A DNA stretch of 64,000 nt from Bacteriovorax sp. PP10 (GCF_035013165.1 NZ_JAYGJQ010000001.1:1178001-1242000), one strand, 5' to 3'. Positions 27,258 to 37,204 are shown, counted from the first letter of the stretch. Notes: generated by a model from the letters alone, not told the origin. Numbers and translations: made by a program.

Positions 27258-28482
27258 GGTAAGCGATTCCAAGCTTCGTGAAAAGCGAAGCGTGCTCAGT
27301 CGTGAAGTCAGATTTATCAAATGTATCTTTATCTGTGTGCAGGTAAGGAGTTTGTTCAGCGTTGATGGCCTCTACAGGAAAGCTTGCTCTATATCCTTCG
27401 TAGTTCCATGCTGCGTGATCAGAACACCCGTAACCACATTGTTCCCAAGTCCATTTTGCTTTTACGTATTTATCAATAAGTGTCGCAAGGAAATTGTTTT
27501 GCTCTGGGTTTGTACTGTCGCTGATTAAGGCCATGTCGTAAGTTTTTTTAACGTTGTAGTTAACGCCATCAAACTGCATAACCCCTAAAACTTTCGTTTT
27601 CTTTTCTCTGTAAACGCGGGCCAGTTCATATGAACCTTGAATTCCAACTTCTTCAGCAGCATAAGCAATGAACTGAATCGTGTGTCTCGGTTGATAGTTC
27701 TGACTAACCATAATTCTAATGATGTCACTTACAACTGCAATTCCAGCAGCGTTGTCATCTGCACCTGGAGCATGTGAGTCCACTCCTTCATTATCAGTGT
27801 TGATTGAATCGCCATGCCCACCAAGAATAATAATCTGATCTTTTACTTCAGGGTCTGACCCTTCAATTGTTAAAATCACTGTCGGTTGATCATGGTTTGC
27901 GTATTGATAGTATTCAACTTTTGCATCTGAGCGAGAGGCCGTTAACTTCGACCATTCAGCTCCAATCCACTTAAGAGCGGCCACTCCTTCAGGAGCTTTG
28001 TAATAACGAGTCTTATAAGAAGAAAGGTGAGTGACAATTCCATTCATATAATCAATTGAGACTTCTGGAAGCCAGGCCTCAACTGTACTTTCTTGATTGA
28101 TTGAATAATCAGGAAGCAGCATTGTTTGAAAATCGTACCATCCAAAGGCTGTTGAATTAAATAATGATTTATAGTTTGCCAGTTTTTCTTCTTTCTTAGG
28201 TTCATTATGAAGAACTCTAAAACCCCCACAACGTTTAAAGTTGTGATGAATGAAATGAGAGAGCTTATCAATCTCTGATTCTTTAATCTTAAAGAATGTT
28301 TCTCTATTACCTTTGATCACATCTTTATATTCAAAAACACGCTGATGACTTTTAGAAATGGTTGAAAGAACCAATGGCTCAATTCCAATCCAGACTGTTT
28401 TATCATTGTTAATTAGTTTAGCTTCCGCAGTTGAGAAACCAAGACTTAAAAGCATTGTTAGGGCAAGTATTTGTGTTTTCAT
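27238..28482 (-). CDS. Secreted M28-family zinc aminopeptidase
   Basis: Start chosen at ATG 28482, which begins a signal peptide (MKTQILALTMLLSLGFSTAEA). An upstream in-frame ATG at 28500 is less likely. The 414-aa enzyme has the two-zinc M28 core: GGHGDS (His ligand), GADDNAAG (bridging Asp), AEEVG (catalytic Glu and Glu ligand), MQFDG (Asp) and a late TPYLHTD (His). This matches the Vibrio leucyl-aminopeptidase type (M28E). It would release N-terminal residues from peptides outside the cytosol, fitting a protein-scavenging or predatory life. It overlaps the convergent S41 gene. Confidence 0.87.
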   Translation of the reverse strand: MKTQILALTMLLSLGFSTAEAKLINNDKTVWIGIEPLVLSTISKSHQRVFEYKDVIKGNRETFFKIKESEIDKLSHFIHHNFKRCGGFRVLHNEPKKEEKLANYKSLFNSTAFGWYDFQTMLLPDYSINQESTVEAWLPEVSIDYMNGIVTHLSSYKTRYYKAPEGVAALKWIGAEWSKLTASRSDAKVEYYQYANHDQPTVILTIEGSDPEVKDQIIILGGHGDSINTDNEGVDSHAPGADDNAAGIAVVSDIIRIMVSQNYQPRHTIQFIAYAAEEVGIQGSYELARVYREKKTKVLGVMQFDGVNYNVKKTYDMALISDSTNPEQNNFLATLIDKYVKAKWTWEQCGYGCSDHAAWNYEGYRASFPVEAINAEQTPYLHTDKDTFDKSDFTTEHASLFTKLGIAYLIELDQ

Positions 28483-28605
28483 GGCGCGACTATAATCCAT
28501 TTTTAAATGATCGTTTGAGTGCTCAGTAATAATTACAGACTAAGTGGCGAATCTGTCAATCGCGTCCTAGAACACATTGATAAGACAAATTCGTGATGGG
28601 GTTTT

Positions 28606-31600
28606 GTGATCATAATTAAGGGAATCTTGAGGACACTAGGATTGGTGTGCCTTATTACATTTAATAATTCGTATGCTAGTGAGTTGTGGTCGCGTACCCA
28701 ACTAACGGGACGTCATTTTCTTTCTGTCGAAAGAACGGACGCGGGTCTCAAGTTAAAACATTTCACCCAACAAAGAGGAGAGTATCAATCTCTACTTTCT
28801 GAAACAATTTTCAAAAATAAATCTGAATTAGAAAAATACGTCGCAGTCAATTATCCAAACTATAATGCCGTCACCAGTTTAAACTCATGGCCGATTCAAA
28901 CGAAATTAGAAAAAGATCAGGATAAGATTTTTGGTAGAGGCGAAAAAAATGAATACATATGGGCCGCTAAAAATAGATGGAGCGATGAGTGGGAGTTAAA
29001 GTACGCACAGTGGCTGCAAAACGAAGTGACTCCAGAATTTTTTAAACGCTATAAAATTCCTACAGACTGTGCAGATGCTTTAGTTGGATTGCGCTGGATT
29101 TTTGCCCGCATGAATTCTCTGCCAGTGGCCAATACAATTGCAGACACTGGAAATATTTTCGGTCATTTCTCAATGAAGAAAGAATGGAGAAAATACGATA
29201 CGGCCGCGAATTGGTATGAAGATGAACTTTTCATGGCCGCACTTGATTATATAATGAACCTGACAAGTACCAGAACTGTTATCAACGATGGTTACCCGGT
29301 AAAGATAGATAAAGAAGGGCTAGTTCCTGGAACTTATATCATCACTCAAAATAATGGTTCTGGTCATGCCAAAATTATTACTGAAACTCACTACGATGAA
29401 ATTACGGAATTACCTCTATATACTATGGCCTCAACCAGCCCGAGAGAAGTGCGCCTGCTTGCCCGCGAAGTATTCCTGGATCAGGACTGGCCGGCAAAAA
29501 GTGCTAAAGAAATTCTGGCCTTCAGATGGCCGGTTGTCGTTAATTCGAGCTGGGTGCTTCAACCTAAAAATGCCCGCTCAAATTATTCAGAAGAACAATT
29601 TGATATCGAAATCAAAAAAGAATTCCCGGCCTTCATTCAATTTGTTCTTTCACGAGTGAAAGGTAGCTATGACCCATTGAAGTTAGTTGAGATGGGAGTG
29701 AATGATGTCCTTAATTATGCCAGACAAAGAATTAGTGTGGTCACCTCAGGTTATGCTTATTGCAAAAATAATAACTGTAAAGCTGGAAGTGCCGGTGATG
29801 AAGATTGGGGAACCAGCAGTCGCGACGCTAAACTTTTAAAGAAGTTTCACGACATCGATACACTGGTAAAACAGTTTGAAAATTTATCTCCCGGTTTATA
29901 TGACCGCTGGATGGCCGGTTTAAGATCTGCCATCATCCAAATTGAAGGAGTGGATTTAAGCCTGTCTAGTTTGCGCTTTATTATGGAGAGCAATCTTTAT
30001 TCAAGTCTTGCCAGTGATACACCTGAAAGAAGATGGGGGTTAAATACCTCGGAGCTTCTGACTAAATGGATGAGTGATGCCGAGAAACTTTTGAGCGCCA
30101 GAGATGGTGTGATCAGCAGACCGGAAAACCCATGCAGTACTGATTGTTATCCTAAAACTAATCTTTGGGTGGGATTGAGTACCTACGATATAGATGCTGA
30201 GCTTAATAAGCTTTACGTGCAGGTGAATACTTATTGTACGTTGATTGGAAGTAATCAATGCTTAAAATTCTTTTCGACTAAGGGCCAGAAAATTCTGGTT
30301 CATAGCGGACAAAGTAAAACTCTGGATTCATGGTTTCAGAGAATTCCTTATTTCCATTCTGATCCACGTGTAAGCATTGAAAGGCGATGGGGAAAGTTGC
30401 CTGAGGATATCAAAGCGCTGGCATTGCCTTATTTTGAGACGGTGAAGGTGGCAAAAAACTCTCTGGCCGTTTTAGATTCCGTAAAACTGATGAACCTGAA
30501 AACGGGCAAAATCATTTATCAGGCGGACGTTGATTCAAGAATCGTGTTAACTGCCAGCGGTGTTGTCTATAGTATCAATGATCAAAAAGGCGAGATCAAG
30601 CGCATGCACTTCCATAATGGTTTGATGGAATGGATTGATGTTGCCGATCCTGATCAGTTATTAAAAGTTGAAGTCAAACGCCACATCTACGTGACTGAAA
30701 GTCAGGGTTACACTATTTTTAGAAAAACTCTTCCTCAAGGCCAGATCACTTTCAGAATTAAAGATGATCAGATCGAATTTATTAAAGAGCATACCGGCAG
30801 CACTAATCAGTTCGGCCCACTGTTAACAATGGCCATAGAAAAAAACACGATGAGCTTTATCGATCTCGATAGAACTCTCAATGTTGACATTACTGTGCCA
30901 AGTTCTCCTGATTTTATCGACATGAACATTGTGAAGATTTCTTCATACAAATACCCTTATGCTGTTTTAAATTATGCTGATCACGATCAGGATCTTTATT
31001 ATTCGATACTGGTTAATATAGAAGACAAGACGTGGACAAAGATCGCTTCTTCTCTCAATGAAAAACACCTAGTGTTGTGGGCCAGTGCTGATTTGAAAAA
31101 AATGCTTCTACAGACGAATTTCAGTCAGGAGTTTCCAACTGTTTATGCCGTCAGTTGGGATGAATTAAATCATTTTAAAATTCAGGAAATGAGCAACCTC
31201 ATTTTGGGTGCAGAAATTATAAATGGCAGTGCTTATTTTATTTCTGGGACTGGTGGTATTTGGGATTTTAATCCGAAGACAAAACTTTTTCATTGGGATA
31301 CTAAGCCGATTGAAGTGAATGCTCCTGCAAATTTTGAAGTTAAATTTTTAACTTCTTTTGGTGCGTACTTTTCTTCAAGTGATTCAGGGCTTATCCGCAT
31401 GTTTAGCAATACTAAGGACTTAAATCTTCCTAAAGACTTGCTCGCAGACGACGAATTTTGCCAAATTCAGACAAAAGTTGAGGAAATATTTAGTTATAGG
31501 TTCAGTACAAGTTATGGAGATTATTCATGTATGGGTGGGAGTCTTTTGAAATCCGAGCTAACTAATCAAAATGCAGAACTGACACCTCAATTTTCTACGT

Positions 31601-31731
31601 ACTCTTGGATAAACAAAGAAAGTTTGTTAGATCTTCGATGGCAAAAAACTTTCGCGGAGTTTGATGTTCAGTACGGAACTATTATTGGCCTTGGAAAAAA
31701 TATGGGCCTTTGGTGGAACAGTGTTGAGTAA
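28606..31731 (+). CDS. Large secreted protein of unknown function
   Basis: The 1041-aa product starts with GTG and has a signal peptide (about 1-24). I do not recognise the family. Residues about 150-330 contain PTDCADALVGLRWIFARM and GTYIITQNNGSGHAKIIT. A Cys followed by Asp, then a later Gly-His, could be a cysteine-hydrolase or transglutaminase-like fold, but this is speculative. Residues about 640-1000 look like repeated beta-strands, perhaps a propeller. The C-terminal part has three Cys within about 30 residues. It is divergent from the M28 gene across a 123-bp gap and stands alone as a transcription unit. Confidence 0.6.
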   Translation: MIIIKGILRTLGLVCLITFNNSYASELWSRTQLTGRHFLSVERTDAGLKLKHFTQQRGEYQSLLSETIFKNKSELEKYVAVNYPNYNAVTSLNSWPIQTKLEKDQDKIFGRGEKNEYIWAAKNRWSDEWELKYAQWLQNEVTPEFFKRYKIPTDCADALVGLRWIFARMNSLPVANTIADTGNIFGHFSMKKEWRKYDTAANWYEDELFMAALDYIMNLTSTRTVINDGYPVKIDKEGLVPGTYIITQNNGSGHAKIITETHYDEITELPLYTMASTSPREVRLLAREVFLDQDWPAKSAKEILAFRWPVVVNSSWVLQPKNARSNYSEEQFDIEIKKEFPAFIQFVLSRVKGSYDPLKLVEMGVNDVLNYARQRISVVTSGYAYCKNNNCKAGSAGDEDWGTSSRDAKLLKKFHDIDTLVKQFENLSPGLYDRWMAGLRSAIIQIEGVDLSLSSLRFIMESNLYSSLASDTPERRWGLNTSELLTKWMSDAEKLLSARDGVISRPENPCSTDCYPKTNLWVGLSTYDIDAELNKLYVQVNTYCTLIGSNQCLKFFSTKGQKILVHSGQSKTLDSWFQRIPYFHSDPRVSIERRWGKLPEDIKALALPYFETVKVAKNSLAVLDSVKLMNLKTGKIIYQADVDSRIVLTASGVVYSINDQKGEIKRMHFHNGLMEWIDVADPDQLLKVEVKRHIYVTESQGYTIFRKTLPQGQITFRIKDDQIEFIKEHTGSTNQFGPLLTMAIEKNTMSFIDLDRTLNVDITVPSSPDFIDMNIVKISSYKYPYAVLNYADHDQDLYYSILVNIEDKTWTKIASSLNEKHLVLWASADLKKMLLQTNFSQEFPTVYAVSWDELNHFKIQEMSNLILGAEIINGSAYFISGTGGIWDFNPKTKLFHWDTKPIEVNAPANFEVKFLTSFGAYFSSSDSGLIRMFSNTKDLNLPKDLLADDEFCQIQTKVEEIFSYRFSTSYGDYSCMGGSLLKSELTNQNAELTPQFSTYSWINKESLLDLRWQKTFAEFDVQYGTIIGLGKNMGLWWNSVE

Positions 31732-31814
31732 AAATTACATAAACAATAGATGAGCAGGAAGGATTCCTAAGTAAACGTGTTAATTATGGGTATAAAAATT
31801 TTGGAGAAGTGTGT

Positions 31815-32966
31815 ATGAAGAAGATTATCGGTTTCGTAGTCCTATTAGGACTGTTTTCGAGTTCAGTGTTTGCTGGTCAACAGTATTCACTGGAAACTGC
31901 AAAGCAAGCTGTTGTTAATGACAACATCAATGTTTCAATTGCATATGAGCAATACGTACTAGTAAAGAGCCAGGCACAATCAAAGTCTCTTAACTTACTT
32001 CCAACGATCTCTGTTGATATGTTGATGGTCGACTATCAATACGCAGTTCTAAGAAGTATCGTTCCTGAGCCACAAAGGTTTTTCGAGGCAGCTGCATCTA
32101 AAGATCTTGCTGTTGCAGCAAGTATCAATAGAACAATTGTAAAAAGAAATCTTCTTCAAGATCTAGAACAAACTTTCTTCCTGTATCAGTACCACCAGGA
32201 AATGCTTGAATCTTTCAACAAAGAAAAAGCAATCACTCAAGAAATCGCAACTCGTTCACAAGAAGCTTACGATCTTGGGACAATTGATTTCTCTGAATAC
32301 TACAGAACTCAAAGAGGTGTAGTTTCTGCTAACACACAAGCTGTTAACGGAAAACAAATTGTGAACACTGAAGAATACGCTTTAAAGCTTATCCTTCAAG
32401 CTAAGAACACAGAGGCCCTAGACCTGGCACCAACTAATTTCTACAACTCAACTTTGGATTTCCCAGCTACTGCTGAAGAAGCTTCAACAATTGCTGTGAA
32501 TAACTCTAAAGAAGTTGAACAGTTCGATTACTTAATCGAAGCTGCTAACAAGCAAAAGAAAGGTGTAGCAGTGTCTTGGATTTCATGGGGTGGAGTAGGA
32601 TTTGATTACTTCTCAAGATTATCAATTGCTAAGCACGAAGTGAACAAGATCGCACTTAACAAGAAAAAATCAATCTATGAAGTGAAGAACCAAGTTGTTG
32701 CTCAATACGCACAAATTGAATCTCAACAAGAAAAAATCAGTTACCAAAATCAATTACTAGCTATGGCACAAGATGAGTACACAGCAGCAGTAGCTGCTCA
32801 GACTTCATTATTAAACTCTTTCATCAATACAAAAAAAGCGGAATTAAATTTAATGTACGCTGAAAGAGAGTCGTCAAAACTTAAGTACGAACTAGAGCTT
32901 CAATACATCAAGCTTAAACGTCTACTTGGTGCAAACATGATGACTAACGTTGTTCCACGTTCTTAA
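31815..32966 (+). CDS. TolC-family outer-membrane protein
   Basis: Start set at ATG 31815, eight bases after GGAG. A GTG two codons upstream has worse spacing. The 383-aa product has a Sec signal ending SSVFA. The rest is long, Gln/Ala-rich amphipathic alpha-helix in two similar halves: TISVDMLM then long coiled helices, and a later ISWGGVGFDY strand segment. This is the architecture of TolC trimer subunits (beta-barrel plus alpha-helical tunnel). It is first in a three-gene operon with another TolC-like gene 34 bp away. No periplasmic adaptor or inner-membrane pump is next to it. Confidence 0.78.
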   Translation: MKKIIGFVVLLGLFSSSVFAGQQYSLETAKQAVVNDNINVSIAYEQYVLVKSQAQSKSLNLLPTISVDMLMVDYQYAVLRSIVPEPQRFFEAAASKDLAVAASINRTIVKRNLLQDLEQTFFLYQYHQEMLESFNKEKAITQEIATRSQEAYDLGTIDFSEYYRTQRGVVSANTQAVNGKQIVNTEEYALKLILQAKNTEALDLAPTNFYNSTLDFPATAEEASTIAVNNSKEVEQFDYLIEAANKQKKGVAVSWISWGGVGFDYFSRLSIAKHEVNKIALNKKKSIYEVKNQVVAQYAQIESQQEKISYQNQLLAMAQDEYTAAVAAQTSLLNSFINTKKAELNLMYAERESSKLKYELELQYIKLKRLLGANMMTNVVPRS

Positions 32967-33000
32967 TTAAAAATGTAAATTTGGTGAAGGATTAACTTAT

Positions 33001-34518
33001 ATGAAAAAATTAATAGCATTAATATTAGTGCTTTCGATGGGAGTTGCCAGTGCAAACGTCGTAAGCCCACTACCTACAGTAGTGCAAAGTCTGGATGGGA
33101 TGTTACAACCTTCTTCAGCACGCAAAACTTTAACAGACATGAAGGCCGTAGCTAACGAAAGAAATACTGACATCGACGAAGCAATGGAAAACTACATCAT
33201 TGCCAAGAAGAATGTTAACGTTGCTCGTGCTCAGTTCAGCCCGATCACATCAGGACATCTATTGGGTGTGGCGATGGGGATTCCTTACCTATGGGCACCT
33301 CTCGCAATCGACGCTGTTCTTTCTATTCCTACAAAGATCTACGGTGTATCAAAAAATAAGTCTCTAGCAAGATCAGCTGAGTACAACCTTTATGATGCTC
33401 GCCAACAGATCAACAATGAATTAGCTCACCTTTACTACGATATTCTTACTCATGAAGTAATTTTAAAGACTATCGATCTAGAGATGCAAATTCTTACTTA
33501 CCAAGAAGCTAAATGGATCGAAAACAAGTACTCGAAAGACAGACTTGCTGATCAGAGAAAATGGATTCTTCGTTTAGGTATGGAAAGAGTTGATATCTAC
33601 AAGATGTATGCGGCCGAACTAGCAGCGATCAGAACTATGATCAGCACAACAAACGGTACAGCATACGAATTGTCTCAAAACTCAACAGAGCTTAACAAGT
33701 CGATCATCGATGGTCTTGAACTTGAAAAACTTCAAAACTTCTCACTTAGAAACAGTAACAAGTACAAATCATCAATTCACCTAAATCACGCTGCTGAAGC
33801 CAACGTGAAGCAAGTGAAGTGGTCTGTTATTAGTTTTTCGGGTTTAAGTTTTGCTTACAAGAGAAAAGTTAAGGAAGCAAAAAACGAAGCAAAAATTGCT
33901 GAGCTTCGTATGGAATCAGTAGCGCAAGAAGTGAAGACAAATGTTCTTCTACAAGTAAGCAAACTTGATTCAAATCTGGATGTTTTCGAAAACTACAACT
34001 CTGTTTCAAATGCATCAATTGGTATTTTTGAAGATACTCTTCAATCATACGGTCTGGGGCAAATGAGTGAAGACTCAGTTATTGAAACTGCTCTTGGGGC
34101 CATCCGTGACTTCAGAAGTAAAGTCGTGTCTCACTATATCGCTTGGTCATCTCTTGATGACTTCTCGACATCGGCTAACTACGACTTCGCAATTAACCCT
34201 AAATTTGAAGAGAAAGCAGTTCAGGGCCAAGTTGAATTAGATCCTCTTTATAGATTAGATGAAGATTCATTCACAGTTAAAATGAAAGAAGGTGAGAACC
34301 TAACGATCTACTTAAGCTCTCCGAAAATCGGAACAGTTTCAAGTGTTGACTATACTTTTAACGATGAAACTCTTGGAACTAAGTCTTCAGACATCGGTAA
34401 AACGAACTACGCTGTATACATCGTAGGAAAAAATGCACCTGCTGATCTTTCAGGGGTAGCGAACGTGACTTTAGATAATGGTCACGAATTTAAAGTTAAC
34501 TTTACGATTAAAAAATAA
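33001..34518 (+). CDS. TolC-like outer-membrane protein with extra C-terminal beta domain
   Basis: The 505-aa product has a Sec signal ending in VASA. Residues about 30-410 repeat the helical TolC-like plan: paired long helices, a strand segment ITSGHLLGVAMGIPYLWAP, then a second set with ISFSGLSFAYKR. Residues about 420-505 form an added domain rich in beta-strand, ending DNGHEFKVNFTIKK and resembling an Ig-like fold. This is not part of normal TolC. It lies between the TolC-like gene at 31815 and an unknown secreted gene at 34531. A joint outer-membrane complex is inferred. Function and substrate are unknown. Confidence 0.65.
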   Translation: MKKLIALILVLSMGVASANVVSPLPTVVQSLDGMLQPSSARKTLTDMKAVANERNTDIDEAMENYIIAKKNVNVARAQFSPITSGHLLGVAMGIPYLWAPLAIDAVLSIPTKIYGVSKNKSLARSAEYNLYDARQQINNELAHLYYDILTHEVILKTIDLEMQILTYQEAKWIENKYSKDRLADQRKWILRLGMERVDIYKMYAAELAAIRTMISTTNGTAYELSQNSTELNKSIIDGLELEKLQNFSLRNSNKYKSSIHLNHAAEANVKQVKWSVISFSGLSFAYKRKVKEAKNEAKIAELRMESVAQEVKTNVLLQVSKLDSNLDVFENYNSVSNASIGIFEDTLQSYGLGQMSEDSVIETALGAIRDFRSKVVSHYIAWSSLDDFSTSANYDFAINPKFEEKAVQGQVELDPLYRLDEDSFTVKMKEGENLTIYLSSPKIGTVSSVDYTFNDETLGTKSSDIGKTNYAVYIVGKNAPADLSGVANVTLDNGHEFKVNFTIKK

Positions 34519-34530
34519 ACTGAGGTATAT

Positions 34531-35820
34531 ATGAAAAAACTATTACTAATTCTTGGACTTGTCGTCTCTTTTCCAAGTTTCGCATTAAATGCTAAACTTG
34601 AACCAGCTGTAAAAATGGTAGAAGCATGTTTGGCTTCCCAAGGTGTCCTTCTTTGTAATCCTGAAATCACTGAAGTATTAAAGACTGTAAGTCTTGATGC
34701 TCGCGGTGAATTCGTTTACTACCTAAAAGATGTACTTAACAAAAACGAAACTGAAAAAACGATCGTAAACCTGTACACAGAACTTCAGGTTCTTGCTCCG
34801 ATTTACGAAAAACTTGATGGATGTTCAGAATGGTCATGTAGAGATCTAAAAATCTTCTTAGGTGACGTTTCTATCCGTTATGTAAAAGTATCTCCAATCA
34901 ACAGCGAACTTTATATTAAACTTTATAAAGGACAAGCGGTTCAATCAGGTCGTTACGGTCTTCTAGCAACTCTTTCAGAGAAATCTGATAAAGCTGCTAA
35001 CGTAGAAGAAATGGACGAGATGATTAGATTTGCTGAATTCGCTAAGAACTGGTCACGCCAAATCGGTGACGAGTACTACCTTTACCAAGCTGGTGTTGCT
35101 ATCGTTCGCAAGATGACTCTTGCAGCGATGAAGGTACGCCCTGGACACGAAGGTGTTTACTCAATCGTTTTCGACAATGCTGAAGTTAACAAAGACCTTA
35201 AAATTGATAGCGTAGTTGTTATGGAGTCAAATGACCGTGACGCTTTAGTTGTTAACTTTGTTGCAAGCAGCTCAAGAGTGATCCAAGTTGCTTTCAAGCA
35301 AGCTGGTCTTCTTGGAAACACATTCTTCTCAAACGAAGAAATTTACAACAATGAAAACAACCCACAAATTCAATCTCCATACTTTAAAATGGAACTTGAC
35401 CGTGAAACAAAAACTGTAAAAGGTGTTTTCACTTCAGCTCGTTACGGAAAATCAACTTTCTCAGGAAAGCTTGTTAAGTCAAACCTTTCAGTTTACTCAC
35501 AAGACAATGTTGAAGGTGTAACTCTAGAGCAACTTATTGGGAAACACTCAGTACAAGTTGGAAATTACAGCATGACTCTTTCTATTGGAAAGAGAGCTGA
35601 CGATAGAACAGTTTATGAAGCTGCTCTTGTTAGCGACAATGCTCTAATCACGTTCTCTAAGGTATCTATCGACTCAGCTAAGGGGATTGTTTCTCTTGTT
35701 GATTCAAACAACCAAAGAAAGTTAACTCTTGGTGTGACTGATATTTCAGCATCTCCAGTGTTCGTTGGGCAATTCTTAAATGCTCCACAAGCTAAGATTC
35801 TTGAAGTTGTATCGAAATAA
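34531..35820 (+). CDS. Secreted protein of unknown function in TolC-like operon
   Basis: This 429-aa protein has a Sec signal (MKKLLLILGLVVSFPSFA). I do not recognise the rest. The first half is probably helical, with three Cys in CLASQGVLLC and CSEWSC that could form disulfides. The second half is strand-rich, with repeated GKSTFSGKL and VGNYSMTLSIGKR types. It starts 12 bp after the second TolC-like gene with a good RBS (GAGGT), and a strong terminator follows. Its conserved position suggests that it works with the two outer-membrane proteins, perhaps as a secreted or surface partner. This is inference. Confidence 0.6.
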   Translation: MKKLLLILGLVVSFPSFALNAKLEPAVKMVEACLASQGVLLCNPEITEVLKTVSLDARGEFVYYLKDVLNKNETEKTIVNLYTELQVLAPIYEKLDGCSEWSCRDLKIFLGDVSIRYVKVSPINSELYIKLYKGQAVQSGRYGLLATLSEKSDKAANVEEMDEMIRFAEFAKNWSRQIGDEYYLYQAGVAIVRKMTLAAMKVRPGHEGVYSIVFDNAEVNKDLKIDSVVVMESNDRDALVVNFVASSSRVIQVAFKQAGLLGNTFFSNEEIYNNENNPQIQSPYFKMELDRETKTVKGVFTSARYGKSTFSGKLVKSNLSVYSQDNVEGVTLEQLIGKHSVQVGNYSMTLSIGKRADDRTVYEAALVSDNALITFSKVSIDSAKGIVSLVDSNNQRKLTLGVTDISASPVFVGQFLNAPQAKILEVVSK

Positions 35821-35845
35821 TTTTTAATTATTCAGACGATATAAA

Positions 35846-35876
35846 AAGGCCACCTTATTTAGGTGGCCTTTTTTTT
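35846..35876 (+). terminator. Rho-independent terminator of the TolC-like operon
   Basis: AAGGCCACC pairs with GGTGGCCTT around a 7-nt loop, and an eight-T run ends the element. It lies 25 bp after the stop at 35820 and just before the convergent phospholipase gene. Confidence 0.92.
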
Positions 35877-35884
35877 GAATTTTT

Positions 35885-36760
35885 TTAGAAGAATAAAAGT
35901 AGACCTAAGCGTGCCTGGCTAATTTTTTGATTATAATGAAGAAGAGTTTCGGCATATCCACTATAATACTGCAAATAAAAAGCAGGGTTGAAGTTATCAC
36001 TTCCTAAGCGGTAAACAAGACCTAGCTCTCGTCCACCTTTTCCAATGTCAATGACGCTTTTACCGGCAAAAAAGCGGTATTCTACATCAAGTCTTTGAGT
36101 ATTATGGACTAGTACATGAGTAATAATAAGTTTTAACTCCCAGAAACCCATGTGGTCGACAATGTCTTTATTGGCAGTGGCCTTACTGTAAATATTTTGA
36201 AGTTTAAATTCTCCAAGAATATTGTTTCGTTTGATTTTTGTTGCAAAATTTGTTTTTAAGAAAAGCAGATTCATCGAGCGGGACTTATCACCATCTTCAC
36301 CGTTAGATCTATGTTGCATACCGATGTCGATAGAGCGAATAAACTTATCATCACCTTCAACTAAGCGATAAAAAGCTTCCGGTGAATAAGTGATGTCATC
36401 GAATGGAGCTGATTGGTCATAAATATTCCAGAACATTGTCTGGGTGTAGGCGAGATAGAGATTGTAGTTTTTTGCGACTCTATACTTACCTGAAAATTGC
36501 ATTTTTAAGTTTTCTTTACCGAAGACAAAATATGAAGGTTGGTAAAGAGAGAATTTGTTTCTTGGATCAATTCCAAAAATGGCCTTAGAGGCCTCTTGAA
36601 CATCTTTATCAGGTGTCCCAAGAATAGTTGCGGTGTTATCGCCTGGAAGTGATTTGGAATCTGGTGAGATTTTTTTTGATTCGGAGTCTTCTTCAGCGGA
36701 CAGAACGGCAGTCGTTGCTACACTAGTTAACAATACACTTACCAGCAGTGACTTAAGCAT
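35885..36760 (-). CDS. pldA: Outer-membrane phospholipase A1
   Basis: This 291-aa protein has a signal peptide (about 1-21) and a 12-strand barrel profile. The OMPLA signature is clear: NIYDQSAPFDDITYSPEAFY followed by the catalytic His150-x-Ser152 in MQHRSNG and the KSRSMN segment. In the family these residues hydrolyse acyl chains of phospholipids in the outer leaflet, active as a calcium-dependent dimer. The C-terminus ends in aromatic residues (LLLFF), as needed for barrel insertion. It stands alone, with RBS AAGGAC upstream. In a predator it might also act on prey membranes, but that is speculation. Confidence 0.88.
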   Translation of the reverse strand: MLKSLLVSVLLTSVATTAVLSAEEDSESKKISPDSKSLPGDNTATILGTPDKDVQEASKAIFGIDPRNKFSLYQPSYFVFGKENLKMQFSGKYRVAKNYNLYLAYTQTMFWNIYDQSAPFDDITYSPEAFYRLVEGDDKFIRSIDIGMQHRSNGEDGDKSRSMNLLFLKTNFATKIKRNNILGEFKLQNIYSKATANKDIVDHMGFWELKLIITHVLVHNTQRLDVEYRFFAGKSVIDIGKGGRELGLVYRLGSDNFNPAFYLQYYSGYAETLLHYNQKISQARLGLLLFF

Positions 36761-36906
36761 CTTAAATGTCCTTTATGAATGGAGATAGTAGTGAATGAAT
36801 TTGTTGATCATCTTAATCCGACCACTTCTTTTTTCTTCGGTGGTAAATTCTTACCAATCTGAATGTTTATAAAAGTCGTAAACGTTTTAGATTCTCTTTT
36901 CGTAAT

Positions 36907-36943
36907 AATGGCCTTTCAAGTTTTGCAGGTTTGAAAGGCCATT
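36907..36943. terminator. 13-bp perfect hairpin between DUF1328 and pldA
   Basis: AATGGCCTTTCAA pairs perfectly with TTGAAAGGCCATT around an 11-nt loop. It lies 32 bp past the stop of the leftward DUF1328 gene. No T-run follows on either strand, so it may be a processed 3' end or a weak terminator. Confidence 0.5.
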
Positions 36944-36974
36944 AAGACTATTTCATTAATTTTTTGTCAGAGAG

Positions 36975-37157
36975 CTATGGGATTCGGTTTGAGCCGTTTC
37001 CTCTAATTAAGCCTACAACGAAGCTTAAAATTGCTAGGACAATGAATACCATTAGTAGAACTTTACCTAACTCAATTGAAACTCCGGCGATTCCGTAAGC
37101 TCCAAATAGCATGGCAACAAGCCCCAGAACGAAGAAAGTGATTGCGGCGCGTAACAT
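36975..37157 (-). CDS. DUF1328 small membrane protein (YtjA-like), copy 1
   Basis: This 60-aa protein has two membrane segments (about 5-22 and 32-51) joined by a short GIAGVSIELGK turn, the hallmark of the DUF1328/YtjA family. Family members are small inner-membrane proteins linked to envelope stress, with no known biochemical role. RBS AGGAG lies nine bases before the ATG. A sigma-54-type site (37205-37219, minus strand) lies 48 bp upstream. A second copy of the same family is at 45661 and is also preceded by such a site. Confidence 0.9.
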   Translation of the reverse strand: MLRAAITFFVLGLVAMLFGAYGIAGVSIELGKVLLMVFIVLAILSFVVGLIRGNGSNRIP

Positions 37158-37204
37158 AGTGATCTCCTGATGAGAGGTTAGTAAGTCTCTTGAGCTTATC
37201 TAGA

